A stretch of DNA of 64,000 nt from SIG437 sp045576235. GTDB lineage: Bacteria; Bacillota; Clostridia; UBA1381; UBA9506. Both the position numbers and the translations under genes were made by a program. The stretch covers positions 7,041 through 71,040 of the forward strand of contig JAZNGA010000004.1 of NCBI GenBank assembly GCA_045576235.1. Direction: 5' to 3'. Below the pieces are notes generated by a model that did no database searches, was not told the origin of the DNA, and saw only the letters and a program-made list of their open reading frames with translations. Below, in pieces: positions 41,491 to 51,172 of this stretch; position 1 is the first letter of the stretch, and each line of letters starts with the position of its first letter.

Positions 41491-42933
41491 ATGAAGCTTA
41501 TAGATTTGCTTAAAGGAACTGAAGTGAGGAACGGAGAGACAGACGCTCAGCTTGAAATAAAAGGCATAGCATATGATTCGAGAAAAGTTAAAGAAGGTTT
41601 TGTTTTCGTCTGCATTAAGGGCTTTGTCACAGACGGACATAAATATGTTAAAGAAGCTGTCAAAAACGGAGCTTCCGTTATTGTCGCAGAGGATGACTGC
41701 GATGCGTGTGGTGCGCTCCTGATTAAAACAGAAAACACAAGAAAAGCTCTGGCTGTCATGGCATCTAATTTCTATGGAAATCCCAAGGATAAAATGAAAA
41801 TAATCGGTGTTACGGGAACAAACGGAAAAACAACGACGACGACACTTTTAAAGCATGTGCTCGATTTTATGGGCAAAAAGACAGGCCTGATTGGAACAAA
41901 TGCAAATATGATAGGCGAAACTGTTTTGGATGCGGAAAGAACAACTCCCGAATCGCTTGAGCTCCATGAGCTTTTTGCCGAAATGGTGAAAAATGATGTT
42001 GAATATGTCATTATGGAGGTTTCATCACATTCTTTAGACCTTTATAGAGTCTTTGGAATAGAATTTGAAGTCGGAATTTTCACAAATCTGACTCAGGACC
42101 ACCTTGATTTCCACAAAACAATGGATAACTATCTTGCTGCCAAGACAAAGCTTTTTGAGGTTTCAAAGATTGGCGTAATCAATGGTGATGATGAATATGG
42201 CAAGAAAATTATTGAATCTTCAAGTAAAAAAACAGTGACTTATGCAATTGATAATGAGGCTGATTTTAGGGCAGAGGCAATTAAGGTTTCGCCAAAAGGC
42301 GTTATGTTTGATGTCTGCTCGGAAAACGGAAAACAGAGCTTAAGACTTGGAATTCCAGGAAAATTTTCTGTTTACAATGCGCTTTCTGTCTATGCGGCTT
42401 TAAGCAGCCTTTCCGTTAAGGAATCTACCATTTCGGAAGCTTTAATTGTTGCAAGGGGAGTCAAAGGCAGAGCTGAAACAGTTTATACGCTCACTGACTA
42501 CACGGTGCTTATAGACTATGCGCACACTCCTGACGGCTTAGAAAACATTATAAGCACAGTTAAGGAATTCACGGAAGGAAGAGTCATAACTCTTTTCGGC
42601 TGCGGAGGAGACAGAGACAGTTCAAAAAGAAGCATTATGGGTGAAATCGCAGGAAAACTTTCTGACTATTGCATCATAACATCAGATAATCCGAGAACCG
42701 AAGACCCGATGTCGATAATCCTGCAGATTGAAGAAGGAATGAAGAAAACAGATTGTGAATATAAGATTATAGAAAACAGGAAGGAAGCGATAGGCTATGC
42801 ACTTTCGTTTGCAAAAAACAGCGACAGCATAATTTTAGCAGGAAAAGGTCATGAGACTTATCAGATTTTAGGCAAGGAGAAAATTCACTTCGACGAAAGA
42901 GAAGTTGTTCAGGAATTTTTGAATTTGAAATAG
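41491..42933 (+). CDS. murE: UDP-MurNAc-L-Ala-D-Glu:meso-diaminopimelate ligase
   Basis: A 480-residue Mur ligase adding the third residue of the peptidoglycan stem peptide. The ATP loop GVTGTNGKTTTT is near residue 106, with MEVSSHSLDLYR and TNLTQDHLDFH as central markers. The specificity segment is DNPRTEDP at 399-406; DNPR is the signature of meso-diaminopimelate enzymes rather than lysine ones, so the wall should contain mDAP. AGGAGG precedes the ATG. Confidence 0.97.
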   Translation: MKLIDLLKGTEVRNGETDAQLEIKGIAYDSRKVKEGFVFVCIKGFVTDGHKYVKEAVKNGASVIVAEDDCDACGALLIKTENTRKALAVMASNFYGNPKDKMKIIGVTGTNGKTTTTTLLKHVLDFMGKKTGLIGTNANMIGETVLDAERTTPESLELHELFAEMVKNDVEYVIMEVSSHSLDLYRVFGIEFEVGIFTNLTQDHLDFHKTMDNYLAAKTKLFEVSKIGVINGDDEYGKKIIESSSKKTVTYAIDNEADFRAEAIKVSPKGVMFDVCSENGKQSLRLGIPGKFSVYNALSVYAALSSLSVKESTISEALIVARGVKGRAETVYTLTDYTVLIDYAHTPDGLENIISTVKEFTEGRVITLFGCGGDRDSSKRSIMGEIAGKLSDYCIITSDNPRTEDPMSIILQIEEGMKKTDCEYKIIENRKEAIGYALSFAKNSDSIILAGKGHETYQILGKEKIHFDEREVVQEFLNLK

Positions 42934-42950
42934 TTTGAAAGGAATTTAAT

Positions 42951-44330
42951 ATGAAAGCCTTAACAGTTTCGGACATTTTAAAAGCTACAAAAGGTAAGCT
43001 TGCTTCAGGCAGCGCCGATAAAATCATCACAGACATCTCGACAGACAGCAGAAACATAAAGGAAGGCTCGCTTTTTGTGCCGCTTGCGGGTGAAAAGTTT
43101 GATGGTCATGATTTTTTGGATGCGGCAATTAAAAATGGTGCAGGCGCCGTTATTACACATAAAAAGGAAATGCCTCAAAATGCAGAAAAGACAGCTGTTA
43201 TCTATGTTCCTGACACGCTTTTTGCATTGGGCGGAATTGCTAGGCTCTATCGCTCGCTTTTTGATGCAAGATGCGTTTCAATTACGGGAAGCGTCGGAAA
43301 AACAACGACAAAAGAAATGTGTGCTCTCGTTTTATCAAAGCAATATGACATACATAAAAATAAAGGAAATTTTAACAATGAGATAGGTGTTCCGCTCACG
43401 GTTTTCGGTCTTTCGGATGAGCATGAGATTTTAATCAGTGAAATGGGAATGAGCGGTTTTGGAGAGATTGAGAGAATTTCTAAAATTGTCAGGCCGTCCT
43501 TTGTGATTATGACGAATATCGGCATGTCTCACATTGAGTTTTTAGGCTCGCAGGAAAACATTTTTAAAGCTAAATCAGAATTTATGAAAAATGCAGACGA
43601 AGACATTGTCGTTATCATTAATGGAGACGATGATATTTTGCTTTCGCATAAAGCAGATTTGGGACAAAATGTTATCACAGTCGGCATCAAAAACAAAAAT
43701 TGCGACATTGTGGCAGAAAACATTATAGCCACAGATGCAAGCGTTTCATTTGCGGCAAAAAGCGCTTCTGAAAATGAATATGACATTTTTCTTCCGATTC
43801 CCGGAAGACATAATGTTTATAATGCGCTTTTGTCAATTGCCTTGGGAGAAAAGCTTGGAGTTTCACCTGAAAAAATCAAAGAAGCACTTAAAGAGTTTGT
43901 TCCTGACAATATGCGTATGTGTGTTATGGAAGCGGAAGATTTCACAATCATCAACGATTGCTATAATGCTGCCCCTGATTCTATGGCGGCGGCGCTTGAT
44001 GTTTTAAAGTCACACGACGGCAGAAAGGTTGCGATTTTAGGAGACATTGCCTGCCTTGGTGAGTTTTCGGAAAATGCTCATAAAAAGGTTGGCGCCAAGG
44101 TTTTTGAAAACGACATTGACATTTTGGTCACAATAGGTAACGAAGCGAAAAATTATGCCCTTGGCGCAATGGAAAGCGGGATGGATAAAGACAAAATTTA
44201 TTCATTTGAAACAGCTATGGATACAATTTCAAAAATTCGTAGCATTATAAATAAAAAAGATGTGATTTTAATTAAGGCATCGCGCGTGATGGAGCTTGAG
44301 CGTGTGACAGATTTTCTTATGGGAAAATAA
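42951..44330 (+). CDS. murF: UDP-MurNAc-tripeptide:D-Ala-D-Ala ligase
   Basis: A 459-residue Mur ligase that adds D-alanyl-D-alanine to finish the UDP-MurNAc pentapeptide. It shows the N-terminal DSRNIKEGSLFVPL, the ATP loop ITGSVGKTTTKEM near residue 111, NKGNFNNEIGVPLT, MGMSGFGEI and the C-terminal INDCYNAAPDSM. It starts 17 bases after murE. Confidence 0.97.
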   Translation: MKALTVSDILKATKGKLASGSADKIITDISTDSRNIKEGSLFVPLAGEKFDGHDFLDAAIKNGAGAVITHKKEMPQNAEKTAVIYVPDTLFALGGIARLYRSLFDARCVSITGSVGKTTTKEMCALVLSKQYDIHKNKGNFNNEIGVPLTVFGLSDEHEILISEMGMSGFGEIERISKIVRPSFVIMTNIGMSHIEFLGSQENIFKAKSEFMKNADEDIVVIINGDDDILLSHKADLGQNVITVGIKNKNCDIVAENIIATDASVSFAAKSASENEYDIFLPIPGRHNVYNALLSIALGEKLGVSPEKIKEALKEFVPDNMRMCVMEAEDFTIINDCYNAAPDSMAAALDVLKSHDGRKVAILGDIACLGEFSENAHKKVGAKVFENDIDILVTIGNEAKNYALGAMESGMDKDKIYSFETAMDTISKIRSIINKKDVILIKASRVMELERVTDFLMGK

Positions 44331-44404
44331 ACATAAAAGAGCTGTTTTCTTAATTTGAGGTTTTTAATAAAAGAGTTCTACCAGACAGAAAAGGAGAGAG
44401 TGCG

Positions 44405-45385
44405 TTGGAAAAATTAATGGTCTTTAGTGTTGCAATCGGTTTAATCGGAGGTTTAGTCGTGACGCCTCTTTTAATTCCGTTTCTTAAATATTTAAAATTT
44501 GGTCAGAGCATCAGGGAAGAGGGTCCCGCGTGGCATCAGAAAAAAAGCGGAACTCCGACGATGGGTGGAATAGCCTTCATTTTAGTTGCTGTTTTAGTCT
44601 CGCTCCTTCTGCCTTTCGTTTTCTATAAGCGATTTAGTGTTGATATGCTTGTTTTAGTCTTTTCTGCTCTCCTTTTTGGAATGATTGGATTTGTTGACGA
44701 TTTTATCAAGGTTGTCATGAAACGAAATCTGGGACTTTCATCAAAAGCAAAGTTTTTAATGCAGATTTTTGTGAGCGTGCTATCGACAGTTGTGTTTGTG
44801 CATTTGGGAATAATTGATGGAATGATTATTATTCCGTTTTTAAAAAACCCTGTCAATATCGGACTTTTCATCATTCCCTTAAGCATTTTGGTTCAGCTTG
44901 CTGTGTCAAACAGTGCAAATTTAACTGACGGATTAGATGGCTTAGCAGCATCTGTCACGCTCGTCATATCGCTTTTCTTAACATTTATCGCATATTTTAT
45001 GGGAAATTTTGCTGTGTGCATTTTCATGGCATCAATTTCAGGTGCACTCATAGGATTTTTATTTTTCAACTGGAATCCTGCAAAGGTTTTTATGGGTGAC
45101 ACAGGCTCATTATTTTTAGGCGGCAGCGTTGCACTTTCGGCAATTGTGCTCAAGCTGCCGATTGTGCTTATCATAATTGCGGGAGTATATTTAATCGAAA
45201 CTCTTTCTGTTATCATTCAGGTCACTTCATTTAAGCTGACGGGAAAGCGTGTTTTTAAAATGTCTCCTTTGCATCATCATTTTGAAATGTGCAAAATGAG
45301 TGAAAAGAAAATTGTAATTTTGTTCACTTTGGCAACAATTGTTTTGTGTACGATAGGATATTTGAGTATTATTAATTTCTGTTAA
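44405..45385 (+). CDS. mraY: Phospho-MurNAc-pentapeptide transferase
   Basis: A 326-residue ten-helix membrane enzyme that makes lipid I from UDP-MurNAc-pentapeptide and undecaprenyl phosphate. Signatures are HQKKSGTPTMGGIAFI near residue 41, FVDDFIKVV with its catalytic aspartates, NSANLTDGLDGLA, FMGDTGSLFLGG and the His-rich MSPLHHHFEM. The start is a TTG 6 bases after AAGGAGAG. In most clusters murD follows; here ftsW follows directly. Confidence 0.96.
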   Translation: MEKLMVFSVAIGLIGGLVVTPLLIPFLKYLKFGQSIREEGPAWHQKKSGTPTMGGIAFILVAVLVSLLLPFVFYKRFSVDMLVLVFSALLFGMIGFVDDFIKVVMKRNLGLSSKAKFLMQIFVSVLSTVVFVHLGIIDGMIIIPFLKNPVNIGLFIIPLSILVQLAVSNSANLTDGLDGLAASVTLVISLFLTFIAYFMGNFAVCIFMASISGALIGFLFFNWNPAKVFMGDTGSLFLGGSVALSAIVLKLPIVLIIIAGVYLIETLSVIIQVTSFKLTGKRVFKMSPLHHHFEMCKMSEKKIVILFTLATIVLCTIGYLSIINFC

Positions 45386-45401
45386 ACGGGTGGTGGAAAC
45401 T

Positions 45402-46574
45402 GTGGCTGAAAATAGAATGAAAGCAGATGTTAACAGAAGTGGAAGAACTGCGCAAAAAGGCTCACCAAGGCTGAAAAATAATAAAGGCAAGATGGATTAT
45501 GGCTTTTTGGCAGTCTGTGTTACGCTTGTCGTAATCGGACTTTTAATGGTTTTTTCAGCAAGCTTTCCGTCTGCTTACTACTATCAGAATAAAAATGGAT
45601 ATTTTTACATACAGAGACAGACCTTCTGGGCTATAGCAGGTGCTATAGCTATGGCTTTGACAATAAATTTCCCGTATAAAGCATATAAGAAATTTGCAAA
45701 AATAATACTGGGTGTGAGCGGAATTTTATTGGTGCTTGTCCTGATTGCAGGTAAGGAAATCAATGGCGCAAAGCGTTGGCTTGGGGTTGGAAGCATGACA
45801 ATTCAGCCATCTGAAACTGCAAAAATTGCGCTTATAATTTTCTTTGCATATCTCATGGATAAAGACGGGAAAAACATTGGGAAATTCAAGCCGCTTATAA
45901 AATATGCAGCCATTTTGCTTGTTTTTATGGGGCTTATGATGCTTCAGCCTCACTTCAGCGTTTGCATTATAATCGGCCTCACAAGCGTCGTGATGCTACT
46001 GGCCGGCGGCGCTAAACTCAGATATTTTCTGATGGCGCTTATTCCGGTCATTCCTGCGGGAATTGCCCTTGTCATTTATGAGCCATATCGTCTGGCGCGT
46101 GTTCTCACATTTTTAAATCCTTTTGAAGACACTCAAGGAGCAGGCTGGCAGGTCATTCAGTCGCTCTATGCCATAGGCTCGGGCGGACTTTTTGGCGTGG
46201 GCTTCGGAAATTCAAGACAAAAATATATGTATGTTCCCGAGCCGCAGAACGATTTTATTTTCTCGATTTGTTGTGAAGAGCTGGGGTTGATTGGTGCAGG
46301 TGCAATTTTGCTTTTGTTTGGAATATTGATTTTTAAGGGAATGAAGATAGCAATAAATGCGCCGGACACTTTTTCCTCCGTGCTTGTTACGGGAATCATA
46401 TCTTTAGTCGCAGTTCAGGTGATTTTAAACATTGCTGTTGTGACATCATCTATTCCCACAACAGGAATTCCGCTTCCGTTTTTCAGTTATGGTGGCTCCG
46501 CACTTCTGTTTTTGATGTCGTCAATGGGAATTGTGCTTAATGTTTCAAGATATTCAAAAAAGAAAGAACTTTAA
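45402..46574 (+). CDS. ftsW: SEDS-family peptidoglycan polymerase FtsW
   Basis: A roughly 390-residue ten-helix membrane glycosyltransferase that polymerises septal peptidoglycan with its class B PBP partner. Family markers are NGAKRWLGVGSMTIQPSE near the middle, MLQPHFS, YEPYRLARVLTFLNP, the NDFIFSICCEELG segment and the C-terminal TGIPLPFFSYGGS. A GTG at 45402 lies 5 bases after GGTGG; a GTG at 45390 would add four residues. SpoVE is a close relative and is not excluded. Confidence 0.92.
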   Translation: MAENRMKADVNRSGRTAQKGSPRLKNNKGKMDYGFLAVCVTLVVIGLLMVFSASFPSAYYYQNKNGYFYIQRQTFWAIAGAIAMALTINFPYKAYKKFAKIILGVSGILLVLVLIAGKEINGAKRWLGVGSMTIQPSETAKIALIIFFAYLMDKDGKNIGKFKPLIKYAAILLVFMGLMMLQPHFSVCIIIGLTSVVMLLAGGAKLRYFLMALIPVIPAGIALVIYEPYRLARVLTFLNPFEDTQGAGWQVIQSLYAIGSGGLFGVGFGNSRQKYMYVPEPQNDFIFSICCEELGLIGAGAILLLFGILIFKGMKIAINAPDTFSSVLVTGIISLVAVQVILNIAVVTSSIPTTGIPLPFFSYGGSALLFLMSSMGIVLNVSRYSKKKEL

Positions 46575-46592
46575 TTTGTTGGAGGCCGGATA

Positions 46593-47696
46593 ATGAAAAT
46601 TTTAATTTCAGGCGGTGGAACGGCTGGTCACATAAATCCTGCGCTCTCTATCGCAGATATAGCAAAAAAAGAGGTCGGTGCAGAAATCCTTTTTGTCGGA
46701 ACAGAGCGCGGCCTTGAGAAAACACTTGTCACTCGCGCAGGCTACGACATCAGATTTATTGATGTTTATGGGCTCATAAGAAGCCTGTCACCAAAAAATT
46801 TCATTGTTATAGCTAAATTTTTAAAAGCGATAAGTGACTGCAAAAAGATTATTAAAGAATTCAGACCCGATGTTGTTGTCGGAACGGGAGGTTATGTCTG
46901 CGCACCGGCTATTTTTGCGGCGGCAGCTTTAGGCGTTCCGAGCATAATTCACGAGCAGAATGTCATTCCGGGCGTTACTGTTAAAATGGCGGCGTCTAAA
47001 GCATCATGCATTGCAATCAGCTTTGAAGACACAGTAAAATATATTAAGCCTTCGCTTCGCTCAAAATGTAAGATGACGGGAAATCCATTGGATGAAAAGC
47101 TTTTAAAAGGTGATGTGAAGGATGCAAGAGCTAAGCTTGGCTTAGGAGATAAACCGTTTATTGTTATGATAGGCGGAAGTCTTGGAGCAGAGAGATTAAA
47201 TCAGGTCATGGTAGATTTTATAAATACCTGTGACGAAAAATCGCTTTATTTCACAAGCGCTGCAGGCAAACGATATTATGATGAAGTGATAGAAAAGATT
47301 GATAAAGAAAAGCTTGGCGGCACTATTAATGTTTTGCCGTATATATATAATCGTGAGGAGCTCTATCCTGCGGCTGACCTCATAATTTCAAGGGCAGGGG
47401 CGCTCAGCGTGAGCGAGATTTGTGCTTTAGGCAAGCCCTCAATTTTAATACCCTCGCCAAATGTGGCGCATAATCATCAGGAATATAATGCCAAATGCGT
47501 TGAAGATGGCGGCGGAGCTGTAATGATTACAGAAGCTAAGCTTTCGACGGAGCTCTTTAAGGAAACTGTCGAAAGCATCATATTTGATAAAGAAAAACAA
47601 ACAAAAATGGGTGCGTGTGCAAAAAAAATGGGCATATGCGATGCCGGAGAGCGAATACTTGACATAATTAAAGAGCTTTCAGGGGGAAATTTATAA
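46593..47696 (+). CDS. murG: UDP-GlcNAc:lipid I N-acetylglucosaminyltransferase
   Basis: A 367-residue GT28 enzyme that converts lipid I to lipid II on the inner membrane face. The glycine-rich loops are ISGGGTAGHINPALS at residue 4 and VGTGGYVCAPAIFAA near 91, with HEQNVIPG, the donor-site GGSLGAERLN and the UDP-binding SRAGALSVSEI. GGAGG precedes the ATG. Confidence 0.97.
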   Translation: MKILISGGGTAGHINPALSIADIAKKEVGAEILFVGTERGLEKTLVTRAGYDIRFIDVYGLIRSLSPKNFIVIAKFLKAISDCKKIIKEFRPDVVVGTGGYVCAPAIFAAAALGVPSIIHEQNVIPGVTVKMAASKASCIAISFEDTVKYIKPSLRSKCKMTGNPLDEKLLKGDVKDARAKLGLGDKPFIVMIGGSLGAERLNQVMVDFINTCDEKSLYFTSAAGKRYYDEVIEKIDKEKLGGTINVLPYIYNREELYPAADLIISRAGALSVSEICALGKPSILIPSPNVAHNHQEYNAKCVEDGGGAVMITEAKLSTELFKETVESIIFDKEKQTKMGACAKKMGICDAGERILDIIKELSGGNL

Positions 47697-47735
47697 TTGT
47701 AGCAAAATGAGCACCTTGGCATATTATGGTAGTGT

Positions 47736-47758
47736 AAAGCTGTTTTATGCAGCTTTTA
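47736..47758 (+). other. Small hairpin between murG and murA
   Basis: Stem AAAGCTG/CAGCTTT with a 7-nt loop and TTTT at its end. Weak as a terminator; it could reduce readthrough into murA. Confidence 0.35.
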
Positions 47759-47775
47759 ACAGGAGGTGCGATTAA

Positions 47776-49029
47776 GTGAGCAAATTAGAAATCACAGGCG
47801 GCAAAAGACTAAGGGGCATAATTGATATGCATGGTGCTAAAAATGCTGTGCTGCCAATTCTTGCTGCTACAATACTCACTAAAGGAATAAGCGTTATACA
47901 TAACTGTCCTAAACTTAAAGATGTTAATGTGACGGTTGACATTTTAAAATATCTCGGGGCTTCGGTGAAACGGGAAGACCACACCTTAATCGTTGATTCA
48001 AGCGGTGAATTAAGATGTGGAATTCCTGAAGACCTTATGCACGAGCTCAGGTCTTCTATTGTTTTTATGGGGGCGATTTTAGCAAGATGCAAAAAAGCCA
48101 AGATTTCGTCTCCGGGTGGCTGTGAACTCGGTCCGAGACCAATTGACCTGCACATTTCCTCTTTAAGACAGCTCGGCGTTTCAGTTTTAGAGACACGGGA
48201 ATATCTGGAATGTGATTCAGGAAACTCTGCATCAGGTGAGATTGTTTTGAACTTTCCGAGCGTCGGAGCAACAGAAAACATCATGCTGTTTTCGTGCCTC
48301 TTAAAAGGGACTACAATAATCAGAAATGCGGCAAAGGAGCCTGAGATAGTTGACCTTGCAAATTTTTTAAATAAGATGGGCGCTAAAATTTCAGGCGCAG
48401 GAGAAGATGTGATTTACATAGAAGGTGTCGAGGAGCTAAATGGCACGGAATATTCCATAATGCCTGACAGAATTGCAACTGTGACATATCTTTGCTGTGC
48501 GGCTGTGACGGGTGGAGAAATTGAGATAAGAAAGGTTAACCCTTATGATTTGGAGGCGTGTCTTGAATGTTTTTTGAGATGTGGGTGCAGAATAGGGGTT
48601 GGAAAGGACAAAATTTTTCTTCGCGCTCCCGCAAGGCTGAAGGCAATTGAGTTTATTGAAACAAAGCCTCATCCTAATTTCCCGACTGATGCGCAGTCAT
48701 TGTTTTTGGCAATGCTTGCAACAGCGAGCGGTGAAAGCATCATCAGAGAAAACATTTTTAAAAGCAGATTTAATGTCGCTAAAGCTCTCGGAGAAATGGG
48801 AGCTGACATAACTGTCAGCGAGCAAACTGCTCTTATCCGCGGAAAAAGGAGATTAAAAGGGGCTAAAGTCAGTGCGCCTGACCTTCGTGGCGGTGCGGGA
48901 CTTTGCATTGCGGCACTCGCCGCAAGCGGAGTTACAGAGATAGATAAGGTTTGCTACATTGACAGAGGCTATGAAGAGATAGAAACATATTTAGGAAGGC
49001 TTGGAGCTGATGTTAAGCGATTAGACTGA
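47776..49029 (+). CDS. murA: UDP-GlcNAc 1-carboxyvinyltransferase
   Basis: A 417-residue enolpyruvyl transferase, the first committed step of peptidoglycan synthesis. It has the N-terminal HGAKNAVLPILAA and the active-site loop SPGGCELGPRPIDLH with Cys116, the residue alkylated by fosfomycin, so the enzyme should be fosfomycin-sensitive unless other factors act. The C-terminal DLRGGAGLCIAALAA is also typical. The GTG start lies 9 bases after AGGAGG. Confidence 0.96.
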   Translation: MSKLEITGGKRLRGIIDMHGAKNAVLPILAATILTKGISVIHNCPKLKDVNVTVDILKYLGASVKREDHTLIVDSSGELRCGIPEDLMHELRSSIVFMGAILARCKKAKISSPGGCELGPRPIDLHISSLRQLGVSVLETREYLECDSGNSASGEIVLNFPSVGATENIMLFSCLLKGTTIIRNAAKEPEIVDLANFLNKMGAKISGAGEDVIYIEGVEELNGTEYSIMPDRIATVTYLCCAAVTGGEIEIRKVNPYDLEACLECFLRCGCRIGVGKDKIFLRAPARLKAIEFIETKPHPNFPTDAQSLFLAMLATASGESIIRENIFKSRFNVAKALGEMGADITVSEQTALIRGKRRLKGAKVSAPDLRGGAGLCIAALAASGVTEIDKVCYIDRGYEEIETYLGRLGADVKRLD

Positions 49030-49051
49030 AGAGCTTGTAGGGGGAAAGGAA

Positions 49052-49876
49052 ATGACAGAAAAGCGAAAGAAATTTAAAAAAAGGAAAATTTTTGGCTTCG
49101 TTTTTATAATTCTTCTGCTTTGTGCAGGAATAATATCATTTTGCCTGTTCACGCCTTTTTTCAATGTGAAGGAAATAGCTGTTTCGGGAAACGAAGCAAT
49201 AGATGATTCCGAGCTTGCCGACAGCTCGGGGATAGTTTTCGGGACAAATATCTTCAAAGTGAACACGAGGTCGGTCAAAAAAAACATTCTGAAAAATCCG
49301 CTGGTTGATAACATTGAGGTTAAAAGAAAAATTCCCGCAAGAATTGACTTGATAATCGAAGAAACAGCTCCACAGCTCATTACTCCATATCTGACGGGAT
49401 ATGTAGTGATAGATGAAAAGGCAAAGGTTTTAGAACTGCGCGATGAAATTCCTGAGTTATTACTTCCAATGGTCAGTGGAATTGAAGTGAAGGAGGCTAA
49501 AATCTGCGAAAGGCTTGTGGCAGAGGATGATGTCAGCTTTGAGATAATGATGGAAAACATAGAGATTTTCCACGAGCTTGATGCAATTAAATATTTCAGA
49601 AGCATGGATTTTACAAATCTGTCAAACTTCAGCGCTGTGACTCACGAAGGCGTGAAGGTTATTTTTGGCAAGCTTGAGGAGCTTGAGTATAAAATCAAGT
49701 TTATGAAAAGTGTGATGCCGAACATTGATAAGTCAGAAGGAACATATATAGACATATCTTCTGCATCAAAAGGCATTTACGGCACACTTGACGAGCCTTC
49801 GCCTGAAGAGAGCGTTGAGCCTGGCGGGGAAGAGGAAAATGCAGAAAAAAAGCCTCAGGGCAATAACATAAGATAA
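49052..49876 (+). CDS. ftsQ: Cell division protein FtsQ/DivIB
   Basis: A 274-residue bitopic division protein: a basic cytoplasmic tail, one transmembrane helix at about 15-35 (FGFVFIILLLCAGIISFCLF), the POTRA domain beginning FFNVKEIAVSGNEAIDDSEL and a beta domain. The acidic, Pro and Glu-rich tail after about residue 247 is probably disordered. It recruits the septal synthases together with FtsL. Position and topology support the call. Confidence 0.88.
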   Translation: MTEKRKKFKKRKIFGFVFIILLLCAGIISFCLFTPFFNVKEIAVSGNEAIDDSELADSSGIVFGTNIFKVNTRSVKKNILKNPLVDNIEVKRKIPARIDLIIEETAPQLITPYLTGYVVIDEKAKVLELRDEIPELLLPMVSGIEVKEAKICERLVAEDDVSFEIMMENIEIFHELDAIKYFRSMDFTNLSNFSAVTHEGVKVIFGKLEELEYKIKFMKSVMPNIDKSEGTYIDISSASKGIYGTLDEPSPEESVEPGGEEENAEKKPQGNNIR

Positions 49877-49910
49877 ACGAGTCGTGATGCGACGGAACGG
49901 GGGAAGATGA

Positions 49911-50660
49911 GTGCTGAATAAGGATATAAAAGCACAGATAACAATCGGTGTCATACTGATTATTATGGCTTTTGCGATAACTGTGCAGATTAAAAGCGTC
50001 TCGCAGAACAAAAGCATAGAAGGAACAACAGGCTTAAGAATTGACGAGCTTTTATTAGAACTTAAAAACGAAAGAGATAAAAGTGATGAGCTCCAAAAGC
50101 GTGTTGATGCATATGAGAACGATATCAATAAATATCTTGAAGAGGCGGAAACAACAGATAATTATTCAAAGGTGCTTTCCGAGCAGCTTTCAAGAGCGGA
50201 AATTTCAGCAGGTCTTGTAGATGTTAAGGGAGAAGGCATAACGGTCACTTTAAACGATGCTGCAAACAGAAAGACAATGACGGGCGCTTTGAATGCAAAT
50301 GCAACGCTTATTCATGACGAGGACTTAAGAAAGATTGTAAATGAGCTTTTTGCAGCAGGAGCGGAGGTCATAGCGATTAATGACAGCAGGCTGATAAGCA
50401 CTTCTGCTATAAGATGTGTGGGGCCATCCATTTTGGTTAATGACACGAAGATGACGCCGCCGTATGTGATAAAAGCGATTGGAAAATCACAGCAACTGGA
50501 GGCCGCGCTGAATTTAAACGGCGGTGTTATTGATAATCTGAAAGTCTGGGGATTTGAAATTGAAATTAAAAAGCATAATGAGATAACAATCCCCAAATAT
50601 AGCGGAAAAGTGACATATGATGTTGCAAAACCGTTAGAGAGCGGGGAGGGAAGACAATGA
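49911..50660 (+). CDS. DUF881 family protein (YlxW/YlxX-like)
   Basis: A 249-residue single-pass membrane protein: transmembrane helix at about 7-25 (QITIGVILIIMAFAITVQI), coiled coil at about 40-85, then the DUF881 domain with GEGITVTLNDA, DLRKIVNELFAAGAEVIAIN and ISTSAIRCVGPSILVND. The function is unknown, but the gene regularly sits between ftsQ and ftsZ with sbp in Firmicutes. It starts with GTG and ends overlapping sbp (ATGA). Confidence 0.88.
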   Translation: MLNKDIKAQITIGVILIIMAFAITVQIKSVSQNKSIEGTTGLRIDELLLELKNERDKSDELQKRVDAYENDINKYLEEAETTDNYSKVLSEQLSRAEISAGLVDVKGEGITVTLNDAANRKTMTGALNANATLIHDEDLRKIVNELFAAGAEVIAINDSRLISTSAIRCVGPSILVNDTKMTPPYVIKAIGKSQQLEAALNLNGGVIDNLKVWGFEIEIKKHNEITIPKYSGKVTYDVAKPLESGEGRQ

Positions 50661-51004
50661 TTCTGATGGCGTGCATTGCAGTTGGCATTTTAGCAGGAAT
50701 AGTGTTCCCGTTTTATGTTCCCTCTGAGCTTTCCAAATATCTTGCAATAGTTGTTCTTGCCATGATGGATTCAGCGTTTGGCGGAGCTTCTGCAATGCTG
50801 AGGAAATGCTTTGATGTGAACGCCTTTGTGTCAGGCTTTGTGGGAAACGCCGTTTTGGGCTTAGCACTCACATTTCTTGGTGAAAAGCTTGGCGTCGATT
50901 TGTTTTTAGTTGCTGTTTTAGTTTTTGGAACAAGATTATTTAATAATTTATCAACTATCAGAAGACATTATTTGTCAAAAATACAAATAAAATTTAAAAA
51001 ATAA
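50657..51004 (+). CDS. sbp: Small basic protein Sbp (DUF1290)
   Basis: A 115-residue membrane protein with about three hydrophobic helices and a basic C-terminus (TIRRHYLSKIQIKFKK). The MDSAFGGASAMLRKCF segment is the conserved DUF1290 core. The function is unknown; the gene always neighbours ftsZ in Firmicutes. Its start overlaps the DUF881 stop. Confidence 0.88.
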   Translation: MILMACIAVGILAGIVFPFYVPSELSKYLAIVVLAMMDSAFGGASAMLRKCFDVNAFVSGFVGNAVLGLALTFLGEKLGVDLFLVAVLVFGTRLFNNLSTIRRHYLSKIQIKFKK

Positions 51005-51015
51005 TAATTTAGGGG

Positions 51016-51045
51016 TTGTCTTTTTTAGTGCATTTATGTTATAAT
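51016..51045 (+). promoter_or_regulatory. Promoter of ftsZ
   Basis: TTGTCT at 51016-51021, an 18-nt spacer and TATAAT at 51040-51045, preceded by TGT as an extended -10. It gives ftsZ its own transcript with a leader of about 120 nt. Confidence 0.7.
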
Positions 51046-51172
51046 ACAAATAACTGATTAAAAATTGAAGTTTTGTCAATTTGAAAATTAGTCTTTTTGG
51101 GTGCATAAATTAAGTAATACTTCAGAATAAATTTGATTGAAATTTGGTATTACCAAAGAGGAGGAAAAGAAA

